Positions 1 to 6,862 of a stretch of 13,556 nucleotides of DNA are shown here, piece by piece. Source of the stretch: Chitinophagaceae bacterium (lineage in GTDB: Bacteria; Bacteroidota; Bacteroidia; Chitinophagales; Chitinophagaceae); NCBI GenBank assembly GCA_947378615.1, contig CANCKV010000024.1:1-13556 (forward strand), given 5' to 3'. The notes beneath the pieces were generated by a model, which was not told where the DNA came from, ran no database searches, and saw nothing but the letters and a program-made list of their open reading frames with translations. A program made the translations under genes and the position numbers. Within the stretch, counting starts at the first letter, position 1. Each line of letters opens with the position of its first letter.

Positions 1-218
1 AACAATTCAAAACCATTGATTCTTGGAGTGTTCAAATCCGTAATAATAATATCCACAACATGTCCCTCATGTAAATAAGCCATAGCTTCGAAACCGTCTG
101 GGAAAATGGTCACCTGAAATCTAGTTTTGAGATGATGACTAAGCACTAATTGCATAGGCTTACTATCCTCTATAACCATTACTTTTATTGATGGGAACGC
201 TTCTTGTGTGTTGTTCAT
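1..218 (-). CDS. Response regulator receiver domain protein, 5' end only
   Basis: Only the first 72 codons lie in the window; the rest is beyond base 1. The translated start is a CheY-like receiver domain. A beta strand at residues 12-16 (KVMVI) is followed by the acidic pair E17-D18, and a second hydrophobic strand leads to the likely phospho-acceptor D61 in IIITDLNTPRINGFEL. The usual Met after the acceptor (DxxMPxxDG) is replaced, giving DLNTPRING, which is atypical but compatible with a working receiver. The output domain is not visible, so the target and any partner kinase are unknown. In Bacteroidota such N-terminal receivers may stand alone or be fused to DNA-binding or enzymatic domains. 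The ATG at 216-218 is the natural start because it lies just before the first receiver strand. The gene diverges from mgsA across a 260-bp AT-rich spacer. Confidence 0.85.
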   Translation of the reverse strand, partial: MNNTQEAFPSIKVMVIEDSKPMQLVLSHHLKTRFQVTIFPDGFEAMAYLHEGHVVDIIITDLNTPRINGFEL

Positions 219-284
219 TTGTAAGTAAACTTTTTAAGGTTATTTCGAGTGCCAATTTGATATGCAAATAATTTCATTATTCTC

Positions 285-292
285 CAAAAATA
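285..292 (-). promoter_or_regulatory. Candidate -7 element for the response-regulator gene
   Basis: Read on the minus strand this is TATTTTTG, a full match to the Bacteroidota -7 consensus TAnnTTTG. It lies about 67 bp upstream of the ATG at 218. No clear TTTG -33 element is seen 19-21 bp further upstream, so this is a weak call in AT-rich DNA. Confidence 0.3.
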
Positions 293-372
293 ATGACTTT
301 TTTATGAATGTGTATAATGTTCATTAATAAAAAATAATTCTTTAATGATGAACTATGTATTATTTACACAGT

Positions 373-380
373 TAGGTTTG
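373..380 (+). promoter_or_regulatory. Candidate -7 element for mgsA
   Basis: TAGGTTTG matches the Bacteroidota -7 consensus TAnnTTTG. It would give a leader of about 90 nt before the mgsA ATG at 479. A convincing -33 TTTG is not seen, so the call rests on the -7 box alone. Confidence 0.3.
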
Positions 381-478
381 CAAATATTGAGGAATTTTTG
401 TAATTCATTGTAAAAAATAGTCACAAAGTTGAAAATAATCTTTTTTTAAAATTAATCATTTAAGAAAAATAAATTAAA

Positions 479-937
479 ATGTTTATAACAAAGAAACTTT
501 CTGAAAGAAAATGTATCGCTTTGATTGCGCATGACCATAAAAAAGTAGATATGGTGGAATGGGCATTACATAATCGTCAAACGTTGTCTAAGCACGAGTT
601 GATGGCTACAGGGACAACAGGTAAATTAGTAGAAGAAGCCTTAGACAGGCCTGTAAAGAAGTTTTTAAGTGGTCCACTTGGAGGTGATCAACAGATAGGA
701 AGCCTCATCGCAACAGGAAATATCGATATTGTTATTTTCTTTTGGGATCCTATGGAAGCACAGCCACATGATACGGACGTAAAAGCATTACTTCGTTTAT
801 GTGCAGTATGGAATATTCCGATGGCTGCGGATAGGTCAACAGCAGATTTCATCATCACTTCACCCTTTATGAACGAAGCTTATGATGCAATTATCCCTGA
901 CTATGATGGCTATCTGAAAAGGGATATTAGCAAATAG
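479..937 (+). CDS. mgsA: Methylglyoxal synthase
   Basis: This cytoplasmic enzyme converts dihydroxyacetone phosphate to methylglyoxal and phosphate, a bypass of lower glycolysis that relieves sugar-phosphate build-up. The 152 residues equal the length of the E. coli enzyme and align with it almost without gaps. Landmarks are IALIAHDH (H18, D19), ATGTTG (43-48, phosphate loop), SGPLGGDQQIG with catalytic base D70 (E. coli D71), FFWDPMEAQPHDTD with H97 and D100 (E. coli H98, D101), VKALLRL, WNIP and the C-terminal IIPDY. All active-site residues are present, so it should be functional. The ATG is preceded by an A-rich tract with no Shine-Dalgarno sequence, which is normal for this phylum. The gene stands alone on the plus strand and converges on the nucleotidyltransferase gene. 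Nothing nearby encodes methylglyoxal detoxification. Confidence 0.97.
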   Translation: MFITKKLSERKCIALIAHDHKKVDMVEWALHNRQTLSKHELMATGTTGKLVEEALDRPVKKFLSGPLGGDQQIGSLIATGNIDIVIFFWDPMEAQPHDTDVKALLRLCAVWNIPMAADRSTADFIITSPFMNEAYDAIIPDYDGYLKRDISK

Positions 938-1013
938 TTAGGAAGCAAGATTACAGTTATTAGTTACAGGTTACTGGTTTCAGGTTACATATATCTAATC
1001 CTGAATCCTATAA

Positions 1014-1748
1014 CTATCTAAACATCATTTCTGCCTTTAAAATACTTTCAGGCTTTCCTACATCTAATAATAGACTTGTAGAATGGTCGAAGCATTCGAT
1101 AATATTCTGACCGCAAAGACTCATATAGACATCTATTAAGGAAAACTTTCCCCGTTGTTCTATTTTATTAAAAATAGCGGAGTTGATAACATGAATACCA
1201 CTAAAAGCCATTTGATGTAATGAAAGTTTTTCATCAGTGGAATAGTTAATTACAGGTCCTTTTTCTTCACCCGTCGTTACATTTCTCCATCCTGACAAAT
1301 GATTTCTGTTATCAAAAAGAAGGTATCTGCTGCTATTTCTTTCTGTTACTGCAAGAGTGGCAATAGGATTATTTAATCTATGTTGCATTATCATTTTATG
1401 AAGGGGCATATCAGTTAGCATATCGACATTCATAACCACGAAGTCTTCTTCATTTTCAAAATACCAGCTTGCCTTCAGCAATCCCCCACCTGTTTCCAAT
1501 ACAGCGTCTGTTTCATCAGAGATACTGATATTACTTCCCCATCCTTTATTTGATTCGATGGCATCAATTATTTGTGCTGCAAAATGATGCACATTTACCA
1601 ATACTTCTCTTATACCTTGTGTTTGTAGGAATTCTACATTTCTTTGTAGTAAACTTTTTCCATTTACAGGTGCCAATGCTTTTGGATGTTCCAATGTAAA
1701 AGGTTGAAGCCTTGTTCCTAATCCTGCTGCCAATAATAATGCTTTCAA
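1014..1748 (-). CDS. MurU-like sugar-1-phosphate nucleotidyltransferase
   Basis: A 244-residue nucleotidyltransferase of the NDP-sugar pyrophosphorylase superfamily, which couples a sugar 1-phosphate to an NTP. The signature loop is at residues 4-14 (LLLAAGLGTRL), with the PKALAPVNGK lysine motif at 22-31, LETGGGL at 84-90 (typical of MurU-type enzymes), the metal-binding NVD with D109, and a closing LLLDVGKPES with D229. The length fits MurU (MurNAc-1-phosphate uridylyltransferase) and is too short for enzymes carrying a C-terminal left-handed beta helix. It follows the kinase-RapZ fusion by 107 bp in the same direction, repeating the kinase/uridylyltransferase logic of AmgK-MurU peptidoglycan recycling. 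Other hexose or heptose 1-phosphates remain possible substrates. The start must be TTG at 1746-1748: an in-frame TAA lies 15 nt upstream with no ATG between, and the family begins exactly at MKALLLAAG. An AAGAAG lies just upstream. Confidence 0.88.
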   Translation of the reverse strand: MKALLLAAGLGTRLQPFTLEHPKALAPVNGKSLLQRNVEFLQTQGIREVLVNVHHFAAQIIDAIESNKGWGSNISISDETDAVLETGGGLLKASWYFENEEDFVVMNVDMLTDMPLHKMIMQHRLNNPIATLAVTERNSSRYLLFDNRNHLSGWRNVTTGEEKGPVINYSTDEKLSLHQMAFSGIHVINSAIFNKIEQRGKFSLIDVYMSLCGQNIIECFDHSTSLLLDVGKPESILKAEMMFR

Positions 1749-1855
1749 GTACTTCTTATTTGATTATAAAATGACCTATTATTTACTATTCCATTACTTA
1801 TAAAGCTAAAAAACAAACGTATAGCTTAATACTTACAACTTAAAACCTATTACTT

Positions 1856-3307
1856 TTACTTTACCCACTTATCCCTATTCGTATGCGACAATTCAACCTT
1901 AACCTTATACTTTTCTTGAAGGTGCTTCGCCGTTTGTTCAGCAGCAAATACACTACGATGTTGCCCCCCCGTACATCCAAAATTGACAGAAAGATGTTCA
2001 AATCCTCTCTCCAAATAATTTTCAACTGATATGTCAATTACTTCCCAAACACTATTTAGAAACGAACCCATTTTAGTCCGTTCCTTCAAAAAGTCTTGAA
2101 CAGGCTTATCCAAGCCACTTAGCTTTTTATAATCATCAAACCTTCCAGGATTTAATATTCCCCGCATGTCAAATACATATCCTCCTCCCGATTCATTGTT
2201 GCATTCAGGTATACCATTGCGATAACTAAAGCTGTTGATGACAACCACAAGAGGCGTATGTTCATCTGCTTGCTGTACTGAGAATCTATCAATAATTTCT
2301 TGACTTGAAACCTTTAATAGCAACTCGTGAAAAACGGGCAGGGAAAGACCAATTGTTTTGTTTGCCACAAAGAATTGTATGTTTTTCAATGCTAATGGAA
2401 TACTAGAAACAAAATGTGATTTTCTTTCGAATAATCCCCTAAATCCATACGCACCAAGTACTTGAAGTAATCTAATTAATACATAACCATTGTAATGATG
2501 GATAAAAGCTGTTTTGTCGATTGGTTTGCCGAGGATTTTCTCTACTTCAATGATATAAAATGCCAAAAGACTGTTCTTCCATTCTTCACTCAAATTCGCC
2601 TTTGCTTGCCATAGAAGACTAGCCACATCATATTGCAATGCCCCTTTCATGCCTCCTTGAAAATCAATAAAAGCAACTTCATCCTCTCTGACCAATATAT
2701 TACGACTTTGAAAATCCCTGAACATAAAATACTGATGTTCAGTTTCCGCAAGAAATGTACTCAATGTTTCCATTTCCTCTTGCAGTATTATTTTGTTGTA
2801 AGGGATGGAAAGGGTGTCAAGAAAATAATATTTAAAATAGAGAAGGTCATTTAATATGGCTTGTTTACCAAAAGACTTTGCCGCAAAGCATTTGTTGTAA
2901 TCTAAATCCTTATCTCCTTCAATTTGAATGCGTGCCAATTGAGAAAGACTCTTTTGATAGAGTGAAAATACTTTTTCATCCTTACCAAACTGTTCTATTT
3001 TGTCCAATAAATTCTCTTTACCCATGTCTTCCTGTATGTAAATAGTCTGTTCATTATTCACATAAAGAACATTTGGCACGGGTATTCCTTTAGATTTAAA
3101 ATGTTTCGAGAAATAAAAGAAGGTTTCATTCTCTTTTATATGGGTGTTATAGGCAGCAATAAAAGAAGATATTTCTGTGATAATCCTAAAATAAACCCTA
3201 TCACTACCGCTCTGTGGCAGCATCTCTAGATTAGTAATTAGTTCTTTATTATTTGCGACGAATAAGCATTTTATCTCGTTTGTAATCTGTTCTAAACTTA
3301 AATTCAT
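1856..3307 (-). CDS. AmgK-like sugar kinase fused to a RapZ C-terminal domain
   Basis: A 483-residue two-domain protein. Residues ~1-335 are an APH/choline-kinase-like small-molecule kinase: the catalytic loop is FRDFQSRN (D198, N203) and the metal motif IDFQGGMKGALQYDVASLL has D215. These match AmgK-type anomeric amino-sugar kinases (RDxHxxN, then DFQD...YDLVSLL) better than antibiotic kinases. Residues ~352-483 match the C-terminal domain of RapZ: INSFSYRNGIP, VFDMRGILNP (378-387), GLDKPVQDFL (398-407), NFGCTGGQHRSV (442-453) and a closing SHTNRDK. In E. coli this half of RapZ binds GlcN6P and the sRNAs GlmY/GlmZ; the P-loop half of RapZ is absent here. The MurU-like gene follows directly. 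The inferred role is phosphorylation of MurNAc, GlcNAc or a related sugar, possibly adjusted by GlcN6P. The ATG at 3305-3307 is clear. Aminoglycoside resistance is unlikely. Confidence 0.9.
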   Translation of the reverse strand: MNLSLEQITNEIKCLFVANNKELITNLEMLPQSGSDRVYFRIITEISSFIAAYNTHIKENETFFYFSKHFKSKGIPVPNVLYVNNEQTIYIQEDMGKENLLDKIEQFGKDEKVFSLYQKSLSQLARIQIEGDKDLDYNKCFAAKSFGKQAILNDLLYFKYYFLDTLSIPYNKIILQEEMETLSTFLAETEHQYFMFRDFQSRNILVREDEVAFIDFQGGMKGALQYDVASLLWQAKANLSEEWKNSLLAFYIIEVEKILGKPIDKTAFIHHYNGYVLIRLLQVLGAYGFRGLFERKSHFVSSIPLALKNIQFFVANKTIGLSLPVFHELLLKVSSQEIIDRFSVQQADEHTPLVVVINSFSYRNGIPECNNESGGGYVFDMRGILNPGRFDDYKKLSGLDKPVQDFLKERTKMGSFLNSVWEVIDISVENYLERGFEHLSVNFGCTGGQHRSVFAAEQTAKHLQEKYKVKVELSHTNRDKWVK

Positions 3308-3370
3308 AGGGGACGAAAATAAAGGGTTCTGATATTTTTTCTAATAATTATTTGAATAGGTCATTCAGTA

Positions 3371-3395
3371 GGTGTAAATCAATTTTTTGTACACC
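3371..3395. promoter_or_regulatory. Possible operator upstream of the kinase gene
   Basis: A short inverted repeat, GGTGTA at 3371-3376 and TACACC at 3390-3395 with a 13-nt spacer, lies 64-88 bp upstream of the kinase-RapZ start. This is a plausible position for a dimeric regulator. A single 6-bp dyad in AT-rich DNA can arise by chance. Confidence 0.2.
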
Positions 3396-3503
3396 ATAAA
3401 TTTGAACTAGATTAAAGCATATCAATTGGTATTTTATATTGCAATATTGGATTCTTCCTCTAATCCTTTGGTGCTGATTAGACCTTCTTGCGAGGAGTTA
3501 TAA

Positions 3504-3549
3504 AATATGAGTGATGAGTCATTTTCACAAAGGAATCTTAACTCATATT
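3504..3549. repeat. Inverted repeat containing a 16-nt interspersed word
   Basis: AATATGAGT (3504-3512) is repeated inverted as ACTCATATT (3541-3549) around a 28-nt loop. The left arm continues as AATATGAGTGATGAGT, the same 16 nt found at 8278-8293 just after the 222-residue orphan gene. It lies 11 bp past the original stop of the nuclease-like gene, so it may act as a weak terminator or be a dispersed palindromic repeat. Confidence 0.5.
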
Positions 3550-3559
3550 ATTTCGTTTC

Positions 3560-4150
3560 TTAGTATGCTTTCAAATTGTCCGCCTCTATTTCTACTATAT
3601 CACCCTTTTGCCTTAGAATAGCAACTCCATTTTCTTTTGCATATTTTCAGCCCTTTTATCAAAAGAAAAACTTGCAATACCCAAATAATAACTGTGGGTT
3701 GCATAAAAAGGAAAAAGATGTCTGAAGTTGCTTACTTTTTTTTTCAATTAATTTGACCACATCCTCTTCCTTTGCATTGTATTTACACTCTATGATTGCC
3801 ACATTTTTTCCATTAAACATTGTAATGTCAAATTCATCTTCAAGATTAGGTATTTTGTAGTGGAGGTTTCTACTAATTTCATCAAATTTCAAGTTACCTA
3901 GTCTTTTATCCTCTTCTAATGAGTTAAAAAAGTATTCTTCTGTACCATATCCATGACTATTTGCCATTCCACCAACATGGATGCCCATACTTTTCAATTT
4001 CTCATCAGTTTTTCGCATTTGCGCTTCTATTCTTTCAAACTGTGCTTCTGTTTTTTCAAACTGTGCTTCTGTTTTTTCAAACTGTAATTCTGTTCTTGCT
4101 TGTGCAACCGCTAATTCTGCAAATATTTCCTTCAATTTGTTATCTGTCAT
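3560..4150 (-). pseudogene. Coiled-coil plus PD-(D/E)XK nuclease-like protein, broken by two frameshifts
   Basis: The open part (4150 down to 3659) encodes 163 residues. Residues ~18-55 are a heptad coiled coil built from FEKTEAQ repeats. A nuclease-like core follows, with EFDIT (D108) and VAIIECKYN (E121, K123), matching the D...ExK pattern of PD-(D/E)XK folds in small Bacteroidota and cyanobacterial proteins of unknown role. After residue ~138 the frame turns to nonsense (LCNPQLLFGYCKFFF, then stop). In a second frame the expected family ending appears: FRHLFPFYATHSYYLGIASF. A further shift gives GVAILRQKGDIVEIEADN and a stop at 3560-3562. The first shift lies in the T9 run at 3736-3744 (one base too many) and the second in the T-runs at 3630-3638 (one base too few). 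They cancel: 591 nt equals 197 codons. The gene is either a recent pseudogene or carries homopolymer sequencing errors. The substrate is unknown. Confidence 0.75.
4036..4098. repeat. In-gene 21-bp tandem repeat encoding heptads
   Basis: Two perfect 21-bp copies (4036-4056 and 4057-4077, beginning CAAACTGTGCTTCTG) are followed by a diverged copy (4078-4098) and preceded by another diverged one. On the minus strand each unit encodes the heptad FEKTEAQ. Copy number could vary by slippage and would change coiled-coil length without breaking the frame. Confidence 0.85.
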
Positions 4151-4165
4151 AACTTTCTATTTCAG

Positions 4166-4173
4166 CGAAAGTA
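4166..4173 (-). promoter_or_regulatory. Candidate -7 element of the nuclease-like gene
   Basis: The minus strand reads TACTTTCG inside GTACTTTCGC, a one-mismatch version of TAnnTTTG, 15 bp upstream of the ATG at 4150. The identical 10-mer stands upstream of the GH19 chitinase gene (12587-12596). The implied leader is very short, about 10 nt. Confidence 0.4.
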
Positions 4174-4209
4174 CCCTTTATCTATCGTAATTGAGATTAC
4201 AATAAAATG

Positions 4210-4249
4210 AAAGTGCAGCCACCACTTGAATGTAGTAACTGCACTTTTT
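4210..4249 (-). terminator. Candidate terminator after the LRR gene
   Basis: AAAGTGCAG (4210-4218) pairs with CTGCACTTT (4239-4247) over a 20-nt loop. On the minus strand it sits 27 bp past the LRR stop codon and is followed by a T-rich tract (CATTTTATT). On the plus strand the same stem is followed by TT and no gene ends there, so the LRR gene is the likely user. The large loop lowers confidence. Confidence 0.5.
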
Positions 4250-4273
4250 CAATTACAAATTGATGATTCGTAA

Positions 4274-6094
4274 TTATTCTTTTATAAACTCTACCGTGTT
4301 CACTCTTCCATCTGTAGATTGAACCCTTAAATGATAAAGACCCTTCCCAATACCGCCTACAGAAAGTGCTGGATTTGTAGCATCCTTTAAGGCAACTATT
4401 TTAACCACTTTACCCATATTATCATTTAACTGAACAGTATTAATATGACTACCCTTTAGAGTAATTGAAGTACTAGCAGGATTTGGAAAAACCGTAATAG
4501 GTAATTCGTAATTCGTAATTGAGGCGGACACTATTTTACTGTAAGAAACTGCCCCATCTTTATCGACACTCTCCAAACGATAATAGTTGATTCCATTGGC
4601 GGGATTGTTATCTGTGAAATTATAACTATTTGCCCCACTGCCTATAGCTTTAATAGTGCCTATTTCTGTAAAGGAACTGCCATCTGTACTGTGTTGTATA
4701 ATGAAGTTGTCGGCATTTAGTTCGGTGGATGTTTGCCAATTTAATATTGCCGAACCATCATTTTCTTTAGCAATAAAACTGCCTATACTTACTGGAAGTG
4801 GAAATGGACTTATTGCATTATCACTTGTAATGGATAAATTAAGCAAAGAATCATAAGCAACTACATAATAAGGTGCATTTGGATTAGTTGGCATATATGA
4901 AGAATCTCCCGTTTTGGATGTTATTGAATCCCATGAATTATTCACATACATGAACCATGAATAGGTAATTTTTTTTAGTGTTCCACCTAATGTTACGATC
5001 AGACTGTTCCCTGATTGATAAAGAGGAATATTTGCTTGATTGGAATAAGAAAAACTGACTTTTTTGTTTCCATTCAATTTTTGGGCTATTGGCTCCAAAT
5101 CACCAAATACAAAGCTATTATTAGAAACATTTAAATTTTTTAGATTTGGAAGTAAAGCTAATGATACTGGAATATTCCCTGTCATATGACCAGTTGATAC
5201 GTCTAAGGAAGTAAGTTTAGTTAAATTGCCCAATGAATTAGGAAGTTTGCCAGAAGGGTTAAAATAACTAAGTGTGATAGAAGTTACCCTGCCTGAAGTG
5301 TCTAACAAAACCCCGGGCCAAAAACATACAGGACCGCTTAGCCAATAATAAAATTCCGCACTCGAATATTGATTTACAGTTGAGTTATACAAATCAACCA
5401 ATGCCGATGAATCATTTGTATTAGTCTTGATTTGTACATCATAACTGTTACTACTAATACCTTGCCCTAGTATAGAGTCATAAGCGTCCACTGTATAAGT
5501 TCCACCTGTGTAAATAATAGAAGAGTCGCCAGAAATTGTATCAAATAGATATCCATTGACATACCAACTATAAGAAATCTTTCTCGGAGTACCGCCTGCA
5601 GATACATATAGCTTATTTCCAGATTGATAAATTGATAATATCGTATTTTGTGGTGAGTCAATAAATGTAACGTTATTGTTTCCTTCCAACTTTTTTAAAA
5701 TTGGTTCCAAGTCACCAAACAGAAACGAATTACTAGAGACATCCAAATATGTAAGATTTCTTAATAAGCCCAACGAAATAGGTACATTTTCACTCAATTG
5801 ATTATTTGACAGGTCTAATGTGTTGAGTTTGCTTAAATTACCCAATGAATTTGGAATACTACCTGATAGATTATTTGAGTTTAGAAGTAAAGAAGTTACC
5901 CTGCCACTTGCATCCAATGTAACCCCATTCCAATTACTCACGGTGTGATGTAGCCAACCTGTATTGTTGTTCCAATTTGCACCGTTTGTACTATTGTACA
6001 AATCTACTAAGGCAAGGCTGTCTTGTTTGTTTGATTGTCCAATTACATGGTAAAAGGAAAGAAATAAAAAAAAAGCAAGTGTAATCTGTTTCAT
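4274..6094 (-). CDS. Secreted leucine-rich-repeat protein with T9SS type A sorting domain
   Basis: This 606-residue protein begins with a clear signal peptide (residues 1-20, MKQITLAFFLFLSFYHVIGQ). Two related modules follow. Residues ~24-145 (DSLALVDLYNSTNGANW, then plant-type LRRs such as LSGSIPNSLGNLSKLNTLDL) are followed by an Ig-like stretch to ~222. Residues ~227-350 repeat the pattern (SSALVDLYNST, then SGKLPNSLGNLTKL), with another Ig-like stretch to ~426. Residues ~432-527 resemble the FnIII-like linker common in Bacteroidota surface proteins (LNWQTSTELNADNFIIQ, INYYRLESVDKDG). Residues ~534-606 are the type A T9SS sorting domain (VFPNPAS at its start, GLYHLRVQSTDG near its end). It should be exported by Sec, moved across the outer membrane by T9SS and anchored or released after tail cleavage. 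LRRs suggest protein or glycan binding; no ligand can be named. The gene appears monocistronic. Confidence 0.93.
   Translation of the reverse strand: MKQITLAFFLFLSFYHVIGQSNKQDSLALVDLYNSTNGANWNNNTGWLHHTVSNWNGVTLDASGRVTSLLLNSNNLSGSIPNSLGNLSKLNTLDLSNNQLSENVPISLGLLRNLTYLDVSSNSFLFGDLEPILKKLEGNNNVTFIDSPQNTILSIYQSGNKLYVSAGGTPRKISYSWYVNGYLFDTISGDSSIIYTGGTYTVDAYDSILGQGISSNSYDVQIKTNTNDSSALVDLYNSTVNQYSSAEFYYWLSGPVCFWPGVLLDTSGRVTSITLSYFNPSGKLPNSLGNLTKLTSLDVSTGHMTGNIPVSLALLPNLKNLNVSNNSFVFGDLEPIAQKLNGNKKVSFSYSNQANIPLYQSGNSLIVTLGGTLKKITYSWFMYVNNSWDSITSKTGDSSYMPTNPNAPYYVVAYDSLLNLSITSDNAISPFPLPVSIGSFIAKENDGSAILNWQTSTELNADNFIIQHSTDGSSFTEIGTIKAIGSGANSYNFTDNNPANGINYYRLESVDKDGAVSYSKIVSASITNYELPITVFPNPASTSITLKGSHINTVQLNDNMGKVVKIVALKDATNPALSVGGIGKGLYHLRVQSTDGRVNTVEFIKE
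4501..4520. repeat. AT-rich mini-repeat inside the LRR gene
   Basis: GTAATTC occurs in direct tandem (GTAATTCGTAATTCGTAATT) and encodes ITNYELPI at the junction of the FnIII-like linker and the sorting domain. The related word ATTCGTAATTATTC is found just beyond the stop codon of the same gene (from 4266). Confidence 0.5.
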
Positions 6095-6129
6095 AAAAGA
6101 ATAATTAAGTCTTTGAATAATATATTTTT

Positions 6130-6137
6130 CAAATATA
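6130..6137 (-). promoter_or_regulatory. -7 element for the LRR gene
   Basis: The minus strand reads TATATTTG, a perfect match to the Bacteroidota -7 consensus TAnnTTTG, 36 bp upstream of the ATG at 6094. The implied leader is about 30 nt. No good -33 TTTG is seen at the usual spacing. Confidence 0.5.
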
Positions 6138-6446
6138 GGATAAACGTATTGAAAGAGTCGCTGCTTTCGAATAAAATATTCTAAAATATTTATACCCTCA
6201 AAATACCTTTTTGAAAAGTTAGTTTAGCTATCATCCACTGATTATTATAATTTATCAGGATAGATTTCCTTGAACTATTTAATATGATAAATAGCAAAAG
6301 GGCTTTCTCCAAAAATCGAGCAGTGCTTTCACTTTGGTAACAATTACTTCATGTTGTGCCTGAAAGGCAAGCTCTTATAGGAATTTGTTTTGAATCAGTT
6401 CGTTTTAAATATTGTGGAGTACTTTTAATAAAGTAAGTGAATTGTC

Positions 6447-6620
6447 TTATTTATCCTCATTGTCCATATTGATAATTTCATCAAATATCAAGTTGATATT
6501 CAATCCAAGTTTAAGTTCGACTAATTTTTTGCCGATGCCAATATTGCACTTTTATTAATAAATTCAAGCAACCCAATAAAATTATTGATAACTTTATAAA
6601 TGGAAGAAAAACAGTTGTGA
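6447..6620 (-). pseudogene. Decayed fragment of an unidentified gene
   Basis: On the minus strand, a frame from about 6620 reads protein-like sequence ending IYKVINNFIGLLEFINKS, and a second frame then continues as NIGIGKKLVELKLGLNINL and IFDEIINMDNEDK to a TAA at 6447-6449. Adding one A near 6546 would join them (INKSANIGIG). The composition, with regular I/L spacing and a charged C-terminus, looks like a real protein tail rather than random AT-rich sequence. The upstream end runs into the degenerate repeat at 6623-6650, which may have interrupted the gene. The family is not recognised and the fragment is too short to assign. Confidence 0.35.
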
Positions 6621-6622
6621 AA

Positions 6623-6650
6623 GAGATTTCTCCGCTGTTACAATGACGAG
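6623..6650. repeat. Degenerate dispersed repeat ending in AATGACGAG
   Basis: The 28-nt stretch starts GAGATTTCTCCGCTG and ends CAATGACGAG. It resembles the widespread bacterial repeats in which a GAGATTTCTCC arm is followed by an AATGACG end. The same AATGACG word closes the element at 6863-6913. The repeat assignment rests on resemblance, since only this copy is in the window. Confidence 0.35.
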
Positions 6651-6763
6651 CTTATAAATAATTGATTTTGAATAGTAGTATTTTTATAAAAATCTACCTA
6701 CGTTTAATAAGAATCGATGATGAAGAGCTTTTAGTATCGTTACCATTCGTGCTGACCGACCAT

Positions 6764-6846
6764 GATTTGCCAACTTTTTAGAAGTTGGTTAATCTATAGT
6801 GGGACACTTAAAATAGATTTGGCAACTTTTTAAAAGTTACCAAATC
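6764..6846. repeat. Pair of near-identical 31-bp hairpins (REP-like)
   Basis: Copy 1 (6764-6794) has GATT...AATC ends and an inner stem CCAACTT/AAGTTGG. Copy 2 (6816-6846) has GATTTGG (6816-6822) pairing with CCAAATC (6840-6846) and an inner AACTT/AAGTT. Both share GATTTG, then CAACTTTTTA, and are spaced by 21 bp (start-to-start 52 bp). Compensated differences at the stem base suggest that structure rather than exact sequence is kept. There is no neighbouring gene they could terminate. Confidence 0.7.
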
Positions 6847-6862
6847 GTGGCCGCATACCACA

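Larger units (their letters stand above)
3308..3559. other. Intergenic spacer between the kinase gene and the broken nuclease gene
   Basis: No reading frame with coding character is seen. The spacer holds the kinase gene's upstream region, including CGAAAATA at 3314-3321 (TATTTTCG on the minus strand, close to a -7 box but only about 6 bp from the ATG). It also holds the dyad at 3371-3395 and an inverted repeat at 3504-3549 that marks the 3' side of the nuclease-like gene. Confidence 0.6.

Noticed and set aside
938..1013. Terminator between mgsA and the nucleotidyltransferase gene
   Set aside because: Only direct repeats of TTACAGGTTAC-like words are present; no stable stem with a T tract was found.
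2633..2854. Plus-strand frame of 73 codons
   Set aside because: It lies wholly inside the conserved kinase domain on the other strand and has no recognisable protein character.
1856..3307. Aminoglycoside resistance kinase
   Set aside because: Only the kinase fold is shared; the FRDFQSRN/IDFQGG motifs, the RapZ-type C-terminus and the MurU-like neighbour point to amino-sugar metabolism.
3961..4190. Two plus-strand frames with Phe/Ser-rich repeats
   Set aside because: They are antisense images of the coiled-coil heptad repeats and have no independent coding features.
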